Assembly: GCA_965653565.1 (NCBI GenBank)
Contig: CBFHAI010000038.1
Coordinates: 1-41,232 of the forward strand
DNA: 41,232 bases
Reading direction: 5' to 3'
From: JALCLA01 sp965653565
GTDB lineage: Bacteria; Pseudomonadota; Gammaproteobacteria; Xanthomonadales; Xanthomonadaceae
A program made the translations under genes and the position numbers. Below are positions 34,424 to 41,232 of this stretch, piece after piece (the stretch's first letter is position 1; every line of letters begins with the position of its first letter). The notes beneath the pieces are model-generated. The model was not told the DNA's origin, made no database searches, and was given only the letters and a program-made list of their open reading frames with translations.

Positions 34424-37400
34424 ATGTCTAGCATGGGTTTCGAAACCGGCTCGCGCCTCGGCGCGCTGCTGTTGGGGATGCTGCTCGTCTCGCCGTCATG
34501 CCAGGCGGATGCGGACGGCACCGGACCGGCCGACGCTGCGCCGGCGAGCCAGGCGCAGGGCGCGCACCCGCATCGCCTGATCGTCGAATTGAACGATCCG
34601 CCGCTGGCGGCCTATCGCGGCGGGGTCGCCGGCATTGCGGCGCCGACGCGCGCCAAGGTCAACGGCCGCGAACGCCTGTCGCTCGATGGCTCGGCCGAGC
34701 GCGCCTACCTCGCCCACCTCGATCGTGCGCAGCAGGATTTCGTCGCGGCGCTGAGCAAGGCTTTGCCGGCAGCGGCGCCGGCCAGCCTGGTCGACGCCAA
34801 AGGGCTGGCGGCGAACGCCAGCTACCGCGTGGTGTTCAACGGCATGGCGGTCGACACCGGAACGCTGCCGCTGCAGCAGGCGCGCAAACGCCTGCTGGCG
34901 ATTCCCGGCGTGCGCGCCGTGCATTTCGACCGGCCGCATTACCCGACGCTGCACACCAGCCTGAATCTGATCGGCGCGCCGGTGGCCTGGGCCGAGGCCG
35001 GCGGCCGCAGCGACGCCGGCAGCGGCATCAAGCTCGCCTCGATGGATGGCGGCGTGCATCGCGATGCGCCCATGTTCGACGGCACAGGCTTCAGCTACCC
35101 GGCGGGCTTTCCGCTCGGCGACACCCAGAACACCAACGGCAAGATCATCGTGTCGCGCGCCTATTTCCGCGGCGACGATCCGCCGCAGGCCGGCGACGGC
35201 GAAACCTGGCCCGGCCTGGGCGGCACCTCGCATGGCGTGCACACCGCCGGCATCGCGATCGGCAATGCGGTGCCCGGCACGTACCTGGGCAGCAGCCTGG
35301 GCACGCTGAGCGGCGTGGCGCCGGGCGCGTGGGTGATGAATTACCGCGTGTTCTATCCGAGCGTCGGCGGCAGCGGTTCGTTCTTCAATGCCGAAGGCAT
35401 CGCGGCGCTGGAAGACATCGTGCGCGATGGCGCCGATGTGGTGAACAACTCGTGGGGCGCCGGTCCGGGCAGCATCGGCGGCCAGTTCGACCCGCTCGAC
35501 ACCGCCCTGATCAATGCCGCCAACGCCGGCGTATTCGTCGTGATGTCGAACGGCAACGCCGGCCCGTTCGAGGGCACCGGCGATCATCCGTCGGACGACT
35601 ACATCAACGTTGCCGCCACCACCAGCGGCGGCTCCTACGACAACGGGCGGCTCAGCGCATCGGCGCCGCAGCCGGTGCCGGCCGGCCTGCAGGCGATGGC
35701 CTTCGCCTACTCGTCGATGGGGGCGTCCATCGCCCCGGGCGCGGTGGAAAACTTCGCGCTGGTCGCATCGGCCGCGCTGCCCGGCGACAACATCACCGGC
35801 TGCGCCGCCTGGCCGGCCGACACCTTCCTCGGCAAGGCCGCGCTGGTCGAACGCGGCGACTGCGAGTTCGGCGTCAAGGTGCTGAACGCGCAGACCGCCG
35901 GCGCCGATTTCGTCATCGTCTACAACACCGCGGCCGGCGGCGAAGCCTTGACCACGATGGGACCGGGCCTGGTGGGCCACCAGGTCACGATTCCGTCGGT
36001 CTTCGTCGGCCGTACCGGCGGCGTCGGCCTGGTCGAGTGGTACTCGACGCACGGCAATGCCGCGCAGATCGAACTCAACAACCAGGGCTTCTTCGCGACC
36101 GGCACCGCCGACGTGGTGGCCGACTTCAGCAGCCGCGGCCCGAGCGCCGCCGGCACGCTGAAGCCCGACATCGCGGCGCCGGGCGTGTCGGTCATGTCGC
36201 ATGGCTACACCACCGGCGCCTTCGGCGAAGCGCGGCACCTGGGCTTCGGCCAGGTCAGCGGGACCTCGATGGCGGCGCCGCACGTGGCCGGCGCGGCGGC
36301 CGTGTTGCGCCAGCTGCGACCGACCTGGTCGAACGCGGCGATCAAATCGGCCTTGATGTCGACCTCGAAATATCTCGACGTGTTCACCGCCAGCGGCGCG
36401 CCGGCGCAGCCGCTCGACATCGGCGCCGGGCGTCTCGACCTCGCCGCCGCGCTCGATCCGGGCGTGATCCTGGATCCGCCGGGCCTGAGCTTCGGCTACG
36501 TCGAGCAGGCCGGCAGCCGGAGCATCGAGGTGCGCGTCACCAACATCGCCGCCGCCGCCGAAACCTTCACCGCCAACACGCTGCGCACGGCCGATGGCTT
36601 CGGTGCGCCCGGCACCATGCCGGGCCTCACCGTTGAGCCGACGCAGTTCACGCTGCAGCCCGGCGCGTTCGCCACGGTGACGGTCAGCTTCGACGCCGGT
36701 ACCGGTACCGGCCTGGGCGACAACCAGGGCTTCGTCGTCCTGCAAGGCGACAACGGCCACGACGCACATCTGCCGGCCTGGGCGCGCGTGATGCAATCGG
36801 CGCAGGCCACCGCCGACGTGCTGCTGATCCACAACGATCTGCACGCCATCGCGACGCTGCCCGACTACCTGAGTTACTACACCGGCGCGCTCACCGCGCT
36901 CGGCGTTTCCTTCGACGTGTTCGATGACGCCGACTGGCTGGCCGCGCCGGGCCAGGTGATTCCGCATCCGTCGGTGTTGTCGAGCTACGAGGCGGTGATC
37001 TGGTTCACCGGCGACAACTTCAGTCCCGACGGTTCGTTCAACGCCAAGACGCCGCTCGCCTGGCAGGACATGGACCGCCTGGTCGAGTACGCCAACAGCG
37101 GCGGCGCGGTGATCGTCACCGGCCAGGACGCGAGCTCGGTGATGGACGCGCATTTCCTGATGAGCGATCTGTTCCACATCGACTCGGTGCTCGCCGACGG
37201 CGTCGAGGTCGATCAGTTGCCGAGCCAGACCATCGCACCGCCGCCCGGCGCACCGCCCGCGTTCGCCGACCTGGCGCTCGATCTGTCCGGCAGCACCGGC
37301 ACCGGCATCAGCGGCGCCGGCAATCAGCGCTTTGTCGACGCGCTGGGCACGCAGGCGCCGGCCTTCCTGCTCTATCCGCCAGGCGCCGCGGTCGATTCGC

Positions 37401-37909
37401 CGGCCACCGTGGCCGTGTTGCGCCGCGACCAGCCGAGCCTCGAATCGCCGGGCATCGCCTTCCTCGGCAAGATGGCCTTGCTCGGGTTCGGGCTCGAAGG
37501 CGTCAACGACGGCATCGCAGGCCGCACCACGCGGGCCGCGTTGCTAGGCCGCCTGCTCGACTGGGCCGCCGATGCGCCGACCGTGACAGCGGACGCGACC
37601 CTCGGCGCGCGCGTTTCGGCCCGCCAGCAGGTCGCTTTCGATGCGACGTTCGGCTCCAACATCGCCGGCACCAGAGCGACCGCCTATCGCTGGGATTTCG
37701 GCGACGGTTCCCCGTTCACTACGGCCAGCGGTTCGGCCGCCGCGACGCACGGCTACAACGCCTGCGATACCTACACGGCGCGCGTGGAAAGCACCGATTC
37801 CTGGGGCAATGTCGCCATCGACACGGTCGAGGTGGTGATCGATCAGGACTGCGACCAGCTCGGCGGCCTGTTCGGCGATGGCTTCGAGGGCGGCGCACTC
37901 GCGCGCTGA
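34424..37909 (+). CDS. Large secreted subtilase (S8) with PA insert, PKD domain and GFE tail
   Basis: A 1161-residue exported protease. The order is: signal peptide (about 1-28), inhibitor-I9-like pro-domain (about 48-170, HRLIVELNDPP ... GVRAVHFD), S8 catalytic domain (about 200-640) with a protease-associated insert (about 450-550: WPADTFLGKAALVERGDCEF), a beta-sandwich Fn3-like region (about 655-780), a long alpha/beta region and a C-terminal PKD domain (about 1075-1145: YRWDFGDGS). The likely triad is Asp208 (LASMDGG), His273 (SHGVHTAG) and Ser615 (SGTSMAAPH), with oxyanion Asn378. The Asp motif D-G-G deviates from D-[TS]-G. The protein ends LFGDGFEGGALAR. The ATG at 34424 follows AAGGGGA. 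It is probably an extracellular protease that matures itself. Confidence 0.93.
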   Translation: MSSMGFETGSRLGALLLGMLLVSPSCQADADGTGPADAAPASQAQGAHPHRLIVELNDPPLAAYRGGVAGIAAPTRAKVNGRERLSLDGSAERAYLAHLDRAQQDFVAALSKALPAAAPASLVDAKGLAANASYRVVFNGMAVDTGTLPLQQARKRLLAIPGVRAVHFDRPHYPTLHTSLNLIGAPVAWAEAGGRSDAGSGIKLASMDGGVHRDAPMFDGTGFSYPAGFPLGDTQNTNGKIIVSRAYFRGDDPPQAGDGETWPGLGGTSHGVHTAGIAIGNAVPGTYLGSSLGTLSGVAPGAWVMNYRVFYPSVGGSGSFFNAEGIAALEDIVRDGADVVNNSWGAGPGSIGGQFDPLDTALINAANAGVFVVMSNGNAGPFEGTGDHPSDDYINVAATTSGGSYDNGRLSASAPQPVPAGLQAMAFAYSSMGASIAPGAVENFALVASAALPGDNITGCAAWPADTFLGKAALVERGDCEFGVKVLNAQTAGADFVIVYNTAAGGEALTTMGPGLVGHQVTIPSVFVGRTGGVGLVEWYSTHGNAAQIELNNQGFFATGTADVVADFSSRGPSAAGTLKPDIAAPGVSVMSHGYTTGAFGEARHLGFGQVSGTSMAAPHVAGAAAVLRQLRPTWSNAAIKSALMSTSKYLDVFTASGAPAQPLDIGAGRLDLAAALDPGVILDPPGLSFGYVEQAGSRSIEVRVTNIAAAAETFTANTLRTADGFGAPGTMPGLTVEPTQFTLQPGAFATVTVSFDAGTGTGLGDNQGFVVLQGDNGHDAHLPAWARVMQSAQATADVLLIHNDLHAIATLPDYLSYYTGALTALGVSFDVFDDADWLAAPGQVIPHPSVLSSYEAVIWFTGDNFSPDGSFNAKTPLAWQDMDRLVEYANSGGAVIVTGQDASSVMDAHFLMSDLFHIDSVLADGVEVDQLPSQTIAPPPGAPPAFADLALDLSGSTGTGISGAGNQRFVDALGTQAPAFLLYPPGAAVDSPATVAVLRRDQPSLESPGIAFLGKMALLGFGLEGVNDGIAGRTTRAALLGRLLDWAADAPTVTADATLGARVSARQQVAFDATFGSNIAGTRATAYRWDFGDGSPFTTASGSAAATHGYNACDTYTARVESTDSWGNVAIDTVEVVIDQDCDQLGGLFGDGFEGGALAR

Positions 37910-37922
37910 ACCTGTGCACGCG

Positions 37923-37945
37923 CGACGCGCGCGCTGCGCGCGTCG
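37923..37945 (+). terminator. GC-rich hairpin after the subtilase gene
   Basis: CGACGCGCGC (37923-37932) pairs perfectly with GCGCGCGTCG (37936-37945) across GCT, 13 bp past the stop codon. No T tract follows, so termination is likely but not certain. Confidence 0.5.
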
Positions 37946-38086
37946 TGCGGATTACCGAAAACTTATCGAGAACAAATCATCCAGAAACGTCGGAGCCCGA
38001 ATGCGCTCCGCCGATGACGCACCTGCATAGCCGCGCCTGCCTTGCTGCGCGCGACACAGCCGCAACCGCGAAACCTCCGCGCCGAC

Positions 38087-38722
38087 TCAGTTCGCGTACT
38101 TGACCGAACAGCCGTAAGGCCGCGTCACCGCCACGCTCACCGATTTTCCCGCCGCCAGTTCCGTCAGCGCCTGCGGCACGTATTGCGTCGCCTTCGCGAT
38201 GTCGGCGGTGTCGGCGCTCGGGATGCTGTCGATGGCACCGGCGTATTGCAGCACGCCGCTCGGGTCGATGACGTACATGTGCGGCGTGGTCTTGGCGCCG
38301 TACGCGCGGCCAACGTTGCCGTCGGCGTCGAGCAGGTAGGCGGTCTGCGCGGCGCGCGCGCTGCCGCGGATCTGTTCGGCGGCGCTGCCGTCGACATGGC
38401 CCTGCTGGCCCGACGCCGACGAATTGACGGTCAGCCACACAACACCGTCGCCCGTCGCATCGCGCTGCTGCGCCTGCATGTTCTCGGCGCCGTAGTGCTT
38501 CTTGACGAACGGGCACTCGTGATTGGTCCATTCGAGCACGACGGTCTTGCCGGCGTAGTCGGCCAGCGAACGCGTCTGGCCGGTGGAGTCGACCAGCGAG
38601 AACGCCGGCGCGGGTTGGCCGACCTTGGCGGTGGCGGCCGCGGCGATGGCATCGATATCGACGCCACCGCAACCGGCCAGGGCAACGAAGGTCAGCGAAG
38701 CGGACAGCAACAGGGCTTTCAT
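38087..38722 (-). CDS. Lipoprotein redoxin/thioredoxin-fold protein
   Basis: A 211-residue lipoprotein. The signal peptide ends in a lipobox (LAGC, Cys18), predicting a periplasm-facing lipid anchor. The rest is an AhpC/TSA-redoxin-type thioredoxin fold beginning VGQPAPAFSLVDSTGQTRSL. The active-site strand reads EWTNHECPFVKKHY, so only one cysteine (Cys70) occupies the usual C-x-x-C position; a second, Cys205, sits near the C-terminus (YGCSVKY). Further family marks are TTPHMYVIDPSG. The protein is likely a peroxidatic or thiol-reducing partner. It is downstream of the DsbD-type gene (26-bp gap, same strand), which would supply periplasmic electrons. GAGGAG lies about 8 bp before the ATG at 38722. 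Confidence 0.9.
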   Translation of the reverse strand: MKALLLSASLTFVALAGCGGVDIDAIAAAATAKVGQPAPAFSLVDSTGQTRSLADYAGKTVVLEWTNHECPFVKKHYGAENMQAQQRDATGDGVVWLTVNSSASGQQGHVDGSAAEQIRGSARAAQTAYLLDADGNVGRAYGAKTTPHMYVIDPSGVLQYAGAIDSIPSADTADIAKATQYVPQALTELAAGKSVSVAVTRPYGCSVKYAN

Positions 38723-38748
38723 CGGTCGGTCTCCTCGGAGCGGGAAGG

Positions 38749-40869
38749 TCACATCGAACGGATCGCGTCGGCGACGGCGTCGGCGGTCAGCAATTGCGGC
38801 AGCACGCGCGGCGCGGCGCCGCCGGGGGGATAGAGCACGTACAAGGGCACGCCGTTGCGGCCGTAGCGTTCGAGATAGCGCGCGATCGCGGCGTCCTGGC
38901 GCGTCCAGTCGCCCTTGAGGTAGGCGACGTCGCGCGCGGCGAGCGCGTCGCGCACGGTGGCGGTCGACAGCGCGACGCGTTCGTTGGCAAGACAGGTGAT
39001 GCACCACGCGGCGGTCATGTTGACCAGCACCGGCCGGCCGGCGGCGCGCAGTTCGGCCAGGCGCTGTTCGCTCCATGGCTCGGCGCCCGAATCGCCCGTC
39101 GTGCTCGCCGCGGCGGCCGGCGGCGGCGTCGTGAACGGCAAGCCGAGCGCAAGCAGGAGCGCCGCGGCGGACATCACGGCGGCCGCGCCGCGCAGCCGCG
39201 GCGAGCGCATCGCCGGACGCCGTCCCAGCAGCCACAGTGCGAATGCCAGCGCGGTCAGTGCCGCCAGCAACCAGGCCATGCCGAGCGCGGACGTCTGCTC
39301 GCCGTAAACCCACAGCAACCAGCACACGGTCAGATACAGCGGGAACGCCAGCAGCTGGCGAAAACCATCCATCCACGGACCGGGCCGCGGCAGGATGCGG
39401 GCCAGCGCCGGCACGAACCCGAGCAGCAACATCGGCGCGGCGAGGCCCAACCCGAGCGCGGCGAATACCGCGAGTGCCACAGGCGCCGGCTGCGCCAGCG
39501 CCCAGCCCAGTGCGGTGCCCATGAACGGTGCCGTGCACGGGCTCGCGACAACGACCGCGAGCGCACCGGTGAACAGCGATGCGCGCGCGCCGTGTCCTTC
39601 GGTCAGCCGCTGGCCGGCACCGGCGATGCGGCCGCCGAATTCCCACACGCCGGAGAACGACAGCGCCATCGCGAACAGCAGCAAGGCGAGCGCGGCGACG
39701 AAGCGCGGCTCCTGCAACTGGAAACCCCAGCCGAGCTGCTCGCCGCCGGCTCGCAATGCGAGCAGCACGCCGGCGAGCAGCAGGAAGGTCGCGATCACAC
39801 CGAGCGTGTACCAGCCGCCATGCCGACGCAGTTCGGCGCGATCGTCGGCCGAGGCCAGCGCACCCATCGCCTTGATCGACAGCACCGGGAACACACACGG
39901 CATCAGGTTGAGAATCAGCCCGCCGAGGAAGGCGAACAGCAGGGCCGGCAGCAGGCCGGGCGATGGCGAATTGGCGGCGATTTCCGACGCGGGTGTCACG
40001 GCGGCGGAAGCCGTTGCCGCGATCGTCGGCGCGGCCGCACTTGCGCTGCTCGCGGCAAAACGCCACGCCGCGCCATCCTTGTCGACGGCCACCAGCGCGA
40101 CCTGTGCAGGCAGCGCCGTGAAGTATTCGCTCTTCGGCCAGCGCGCCTGCCAACCATCCGCTGCGCGTTGCCACTGCGGCTGCGCACCGTTGGCGACGAC
40201 TTCGGCCGTTTCCGGAAACCATTGCCACTGCGCGGGCGCGGCGTCGGCGTCCACACCGTCCAAGGTCAGCACGATGGCATCGGCGGTGTCGGCCACGGCG
40301 AGCGACGCCGCCGCCGCACGCGGCAAGTCGGAACGCGCGGCGGCGAAATCGTCGTGCCAGCGCGAATCGGCCTCGGCCGTCGGCGCCACCGGCAATTCGA
40401 ACGCGTAATCGGCCTTGCCCGGAATACACTCGACTTCGCAGATCAGCCAATTCGCTGTCGCCCGCACCGCCAGCGTCGGCGCCGCATAGCCGGCCGGAAT
40501 CACGATCGATACCGGCAGCAGCCGGCGCTCGCCGTAGCCGAAGTTGACGATATCGGCGAGCGCGAACCGCTGCGGATGCGGCCACGCGATCGGCTCGGCG
40601 ACGACACCGTCCGGCAGCGTGAGATGCAGCTCGGTCGGCAGCCCCGAATCGCCCGGATTGCGCCAATACGTATGCCAGTGCGGATCGTGCTCCAGCAGCA
40701 GACCCAGCGTCAGCGCCGTGCCCGGCACCGCCGCCGTCGTTTCCGCCACCAGCCGCGACTGCAGATGGTCCGTCCGCACCGGTGACGAAGCCGCCACGGC
40801 AGACGCCACCGGCGCCATCAGCCCACCGACCAGGATCAACGCAGACAGCGCGCGAAGCGACTCGATCAT
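38749..40869 (-). CDS. dsbD: DsbD/ScsB-type transmembrane disulfide reductase
   Basis: A 706-residue inner-membrane protein that passes electrons from cytosolic thioredoxin to the periplasm. The signal peptide is about 1-26. The periplasmic N-terminal domain (about 30-280) contains DPHWHTYWRNPGDSG and the redox pair Cys144/Cys148 (ICEVECIPG). The membrane domain (about 303-580, eight helices) holds the reactive Cys324 (NLMPCVFP) and Cys445 (ASPCTAPF). The C-terminal thioredoxin-like domain carries AAWCITC (Cys623/626). The long N-terminal domain with HWHTYWRNPGDSG is typical of ScsB-like relatives rather than classical DsbD. The ATG at 40869 (GAGG upstream) is preferred over a TTG at 40896. 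It lies 26 bp before the redoxin lipoprotein gene, forming a periplasmic thiol-redox operon. Confidence 0.92.
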   Translation of the reverse strand: MIESLRALSALILVGGLMAPVASAVAASSPVRTDHLQSRLVAETTAAVPGTALTLGLLLEHDPHWHTYWRNPGDSGLPTELHLTLPDGVVAEPIAWPHPQRFALADIVNFGYGERRLLPVSIVIPAGYAAPTLAVRATANWLICEVECIPGKADYAFELPVAPTAEADSRWHDDFAAARSDLPRAAAASLAVADTADAIVLTLDGVDADAAPAQWQWFPETAEVVANGAQPQWQRAADGWQARWPKSEYFTALPAQVALVAVDKDGAAWRFAASSASAAAPTIAATASAAVTPASEIAANSPSPGLLPALLFAFLGGLILNLMPCVFPVLSIKAMGALASADDRAELRRHGGWYTLGVIATFLLLAGVLLALRAGGEQLGWGFQLQEPRFVAALALLLFAMALSFSGVWEFGGRIAGAGQRLTEGHGARASLFTGALAVVVASPCTAPFMGTALGWALAQPAPVALAVFAALGLGLAAPMLLLGFVPALARILPRPGPWMDGFRQLLAFPLYLTVCWLLWVYGEQTSALGMAWLLAALTALAFALWLLGRRPAMRSPRLRGAAAVMSAAALLLALGLPFTTPPPAAAASTTGDSGAEPWSEQRLAELRAAGRPVLVNMTAAWCITCLANERVALSTATVRDALAARDVAYLKGDWTRQDAAIARYLERYGRNGVPLYVLYPPGGAAPRVLPQLLTADAVADAIRSM

Positions 40870-40975
40870 GCGCAGCCTCACGGCATTGAGCGGCAATCGC
40901 TCACTCGAACCCCAGCATAGGAACCGCTACACGCCGCCACGTGTGCCGATTGTCATGGACCGCCGGTTTGCTCTT

Positions 40976-41190
40976 GCGCGCAGGAAGCGCGCGCTCTGGC
41001 TCTTCAATCGGGGCCCCTGTGCCGCGGCGCGGCGGCGGAGGAAAGCCCGAAGGGGCGCGCACAGGAAGTGCGCGAGTTCTTCGTCGGCACATGGATGTGC
41101 CGTCGAAGAACCCCGCAGCCGACGCGCGAACCTGATTTACACGGACGTAAATCAGGCGCGGCACCGGGGTGTCCTTCTCTTTTATCTCTT
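40976..41190 (+). ncRNA. Candidate CsrA/RsmA-binding small RNA (GGA-hairpin array)
   Basis: Four hairpins in a row each display GGA in the loop. H1: GCGCGC (40976-40981), loop AGGAA, perfect 6-bp stem. H2: CGCGCAC (41056-41062), loop AGGAA, perfect 7-bp stem. H3: 17-base arms with one mismatch (41076-41092 and 41095-41111), centre ACATGGATGT. H4: CCTGATTTAC (41131-41140), loop ACGGAC, perfect 10-bp stem, centre ACACGGACGT. H3 and H4 match the known CsrA/RsmA site ACANGGANGU exactly. A short hairpin (CACC/GGTG, 41162-41171) followed by pyrimidine/T-rich sequence (41173-41190) could end the transcript. CsrB/RsmZ-type RNAs sequester CsrA with such repeats. No ORF here is convincing. The transcript ends are guesses; the array may also be one copy of a dispersed intergenic repeat. 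Confidence 0.55.
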
Positions 41191-41232
41191 GGCAACTGCG
41201 TAGGCTTAGCGTCGAGAGCCCGGCATGCGTGC

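Noticed and set aside
34496..37177. 893-residue open frame antisense to the subtilase
   Set aside because: It has no recognisable motifs and shadows a clear S8 protease with all catalytic residues.
21155..37888. GFE tail considered as a PEP-CTERM, LPXTG or type IX sorting signal
   Set aside because: There is no P-E-P or L-P-x-T-G, no hydrophobic helix with a basic end, and no roughly 80-residue type IX C-terminal domain common to the proteins.
3162..37945. GC-rich hairpins after genes considered as CRISPR-like or mobile repeats
   Set aside because: The hairpins at 3187, 10446, 34104 and 37923 differ in sequence and spacing and have no repeat-spacer pattern; they are better read as terminator-like structures.
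40901..41203. Short open frames on both strands at the right end
   Set aside because: They have no ribosome binding sites or domains and coincide with the GGA-hairpin array, which explains the sequence better.

Overview
The window is high-GC, gene-dense bacterial chromosome. It most resembles the order Lysobacterales (Xanthomonadales), probably a Rhodanobacteraceae- or Dokdonella-like organism. This placement is an inference from the alpha-lytic-type S1 protease, the YehS/DUF1456 protein, the GGGAATC-type heptamer tandem repeats, the ArgP/ArgO pair, and the many secreted proteins that end in a short F-x-[DN]-G-F-E tail. No phage, transposase, CRISPR array, tRNA or rRNA was seen.

Layout. 1-3.2 kb: heptamer repeats, a yehS homologue (-), and a divergent large beta-helix secreted protein. 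3.5-8.7 kb: a PEP-mutase/isocitrate-lyase superfamily enzyme, a secreted alpha-lytic-type protease (-), a divergent argP/argO-like regulator and exporter pair, and a class-C beta-lactamase-fold serine hydrolase (-). 8.85-11.35 kb: the remnant of an S74-chaperone tail-fibre-like gene, two small proteins (the second DUF3606), and a convergent arginase-fold protein. 11.6-15.3 kb: two more beta-helix proteins. 15.3-18.5 kb: an ECF-like sigma factor overlapping a Ser/Thr kinase-TPR gene (-). 18.8-21.1 kb: a GIDE-GIDE-LemA membrane protein. 21.1-24.05 kb: an SdrD-B repeat protein and a serpin (both -). 24.2-28.4 kb: a large RCC1-repeat protein. 28.5-31.8 kb: a second sigma factor and kinase-TPR pair (-). 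31.9-37.9 kb: a delta-60 repeat protein, a membrane protein (-) and a large subtilase. 38.1-40.9 kb: a lipoprotein redoxin and a DsbD-type disulfide reductase (-). 40.97-41.19 kb: an array of hairpins with GGA loops that looks like a small RNA able to bind CsrA/RsmA.

How it fits together. Seven exported proteins of unrelated fold (three beta-helix, SdrD-B, RCC1, delta-60, subtilase) share the tail [ILMV]-F-[AGSV]-[DN]-G-F-E at or near the C-terminus. The exported protease, serpin, serine hydrolase and redoxin lack it. This suggests an undescribed C-terminal sorting, anchoring or maturation signal. Two sigma-factor and non-RD-kinase pairs are interspersed among these genes and could control them, although no shared promoter was found by eye. 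The other strong candidate for something new is the GGA-hairpin RNA at the right end.
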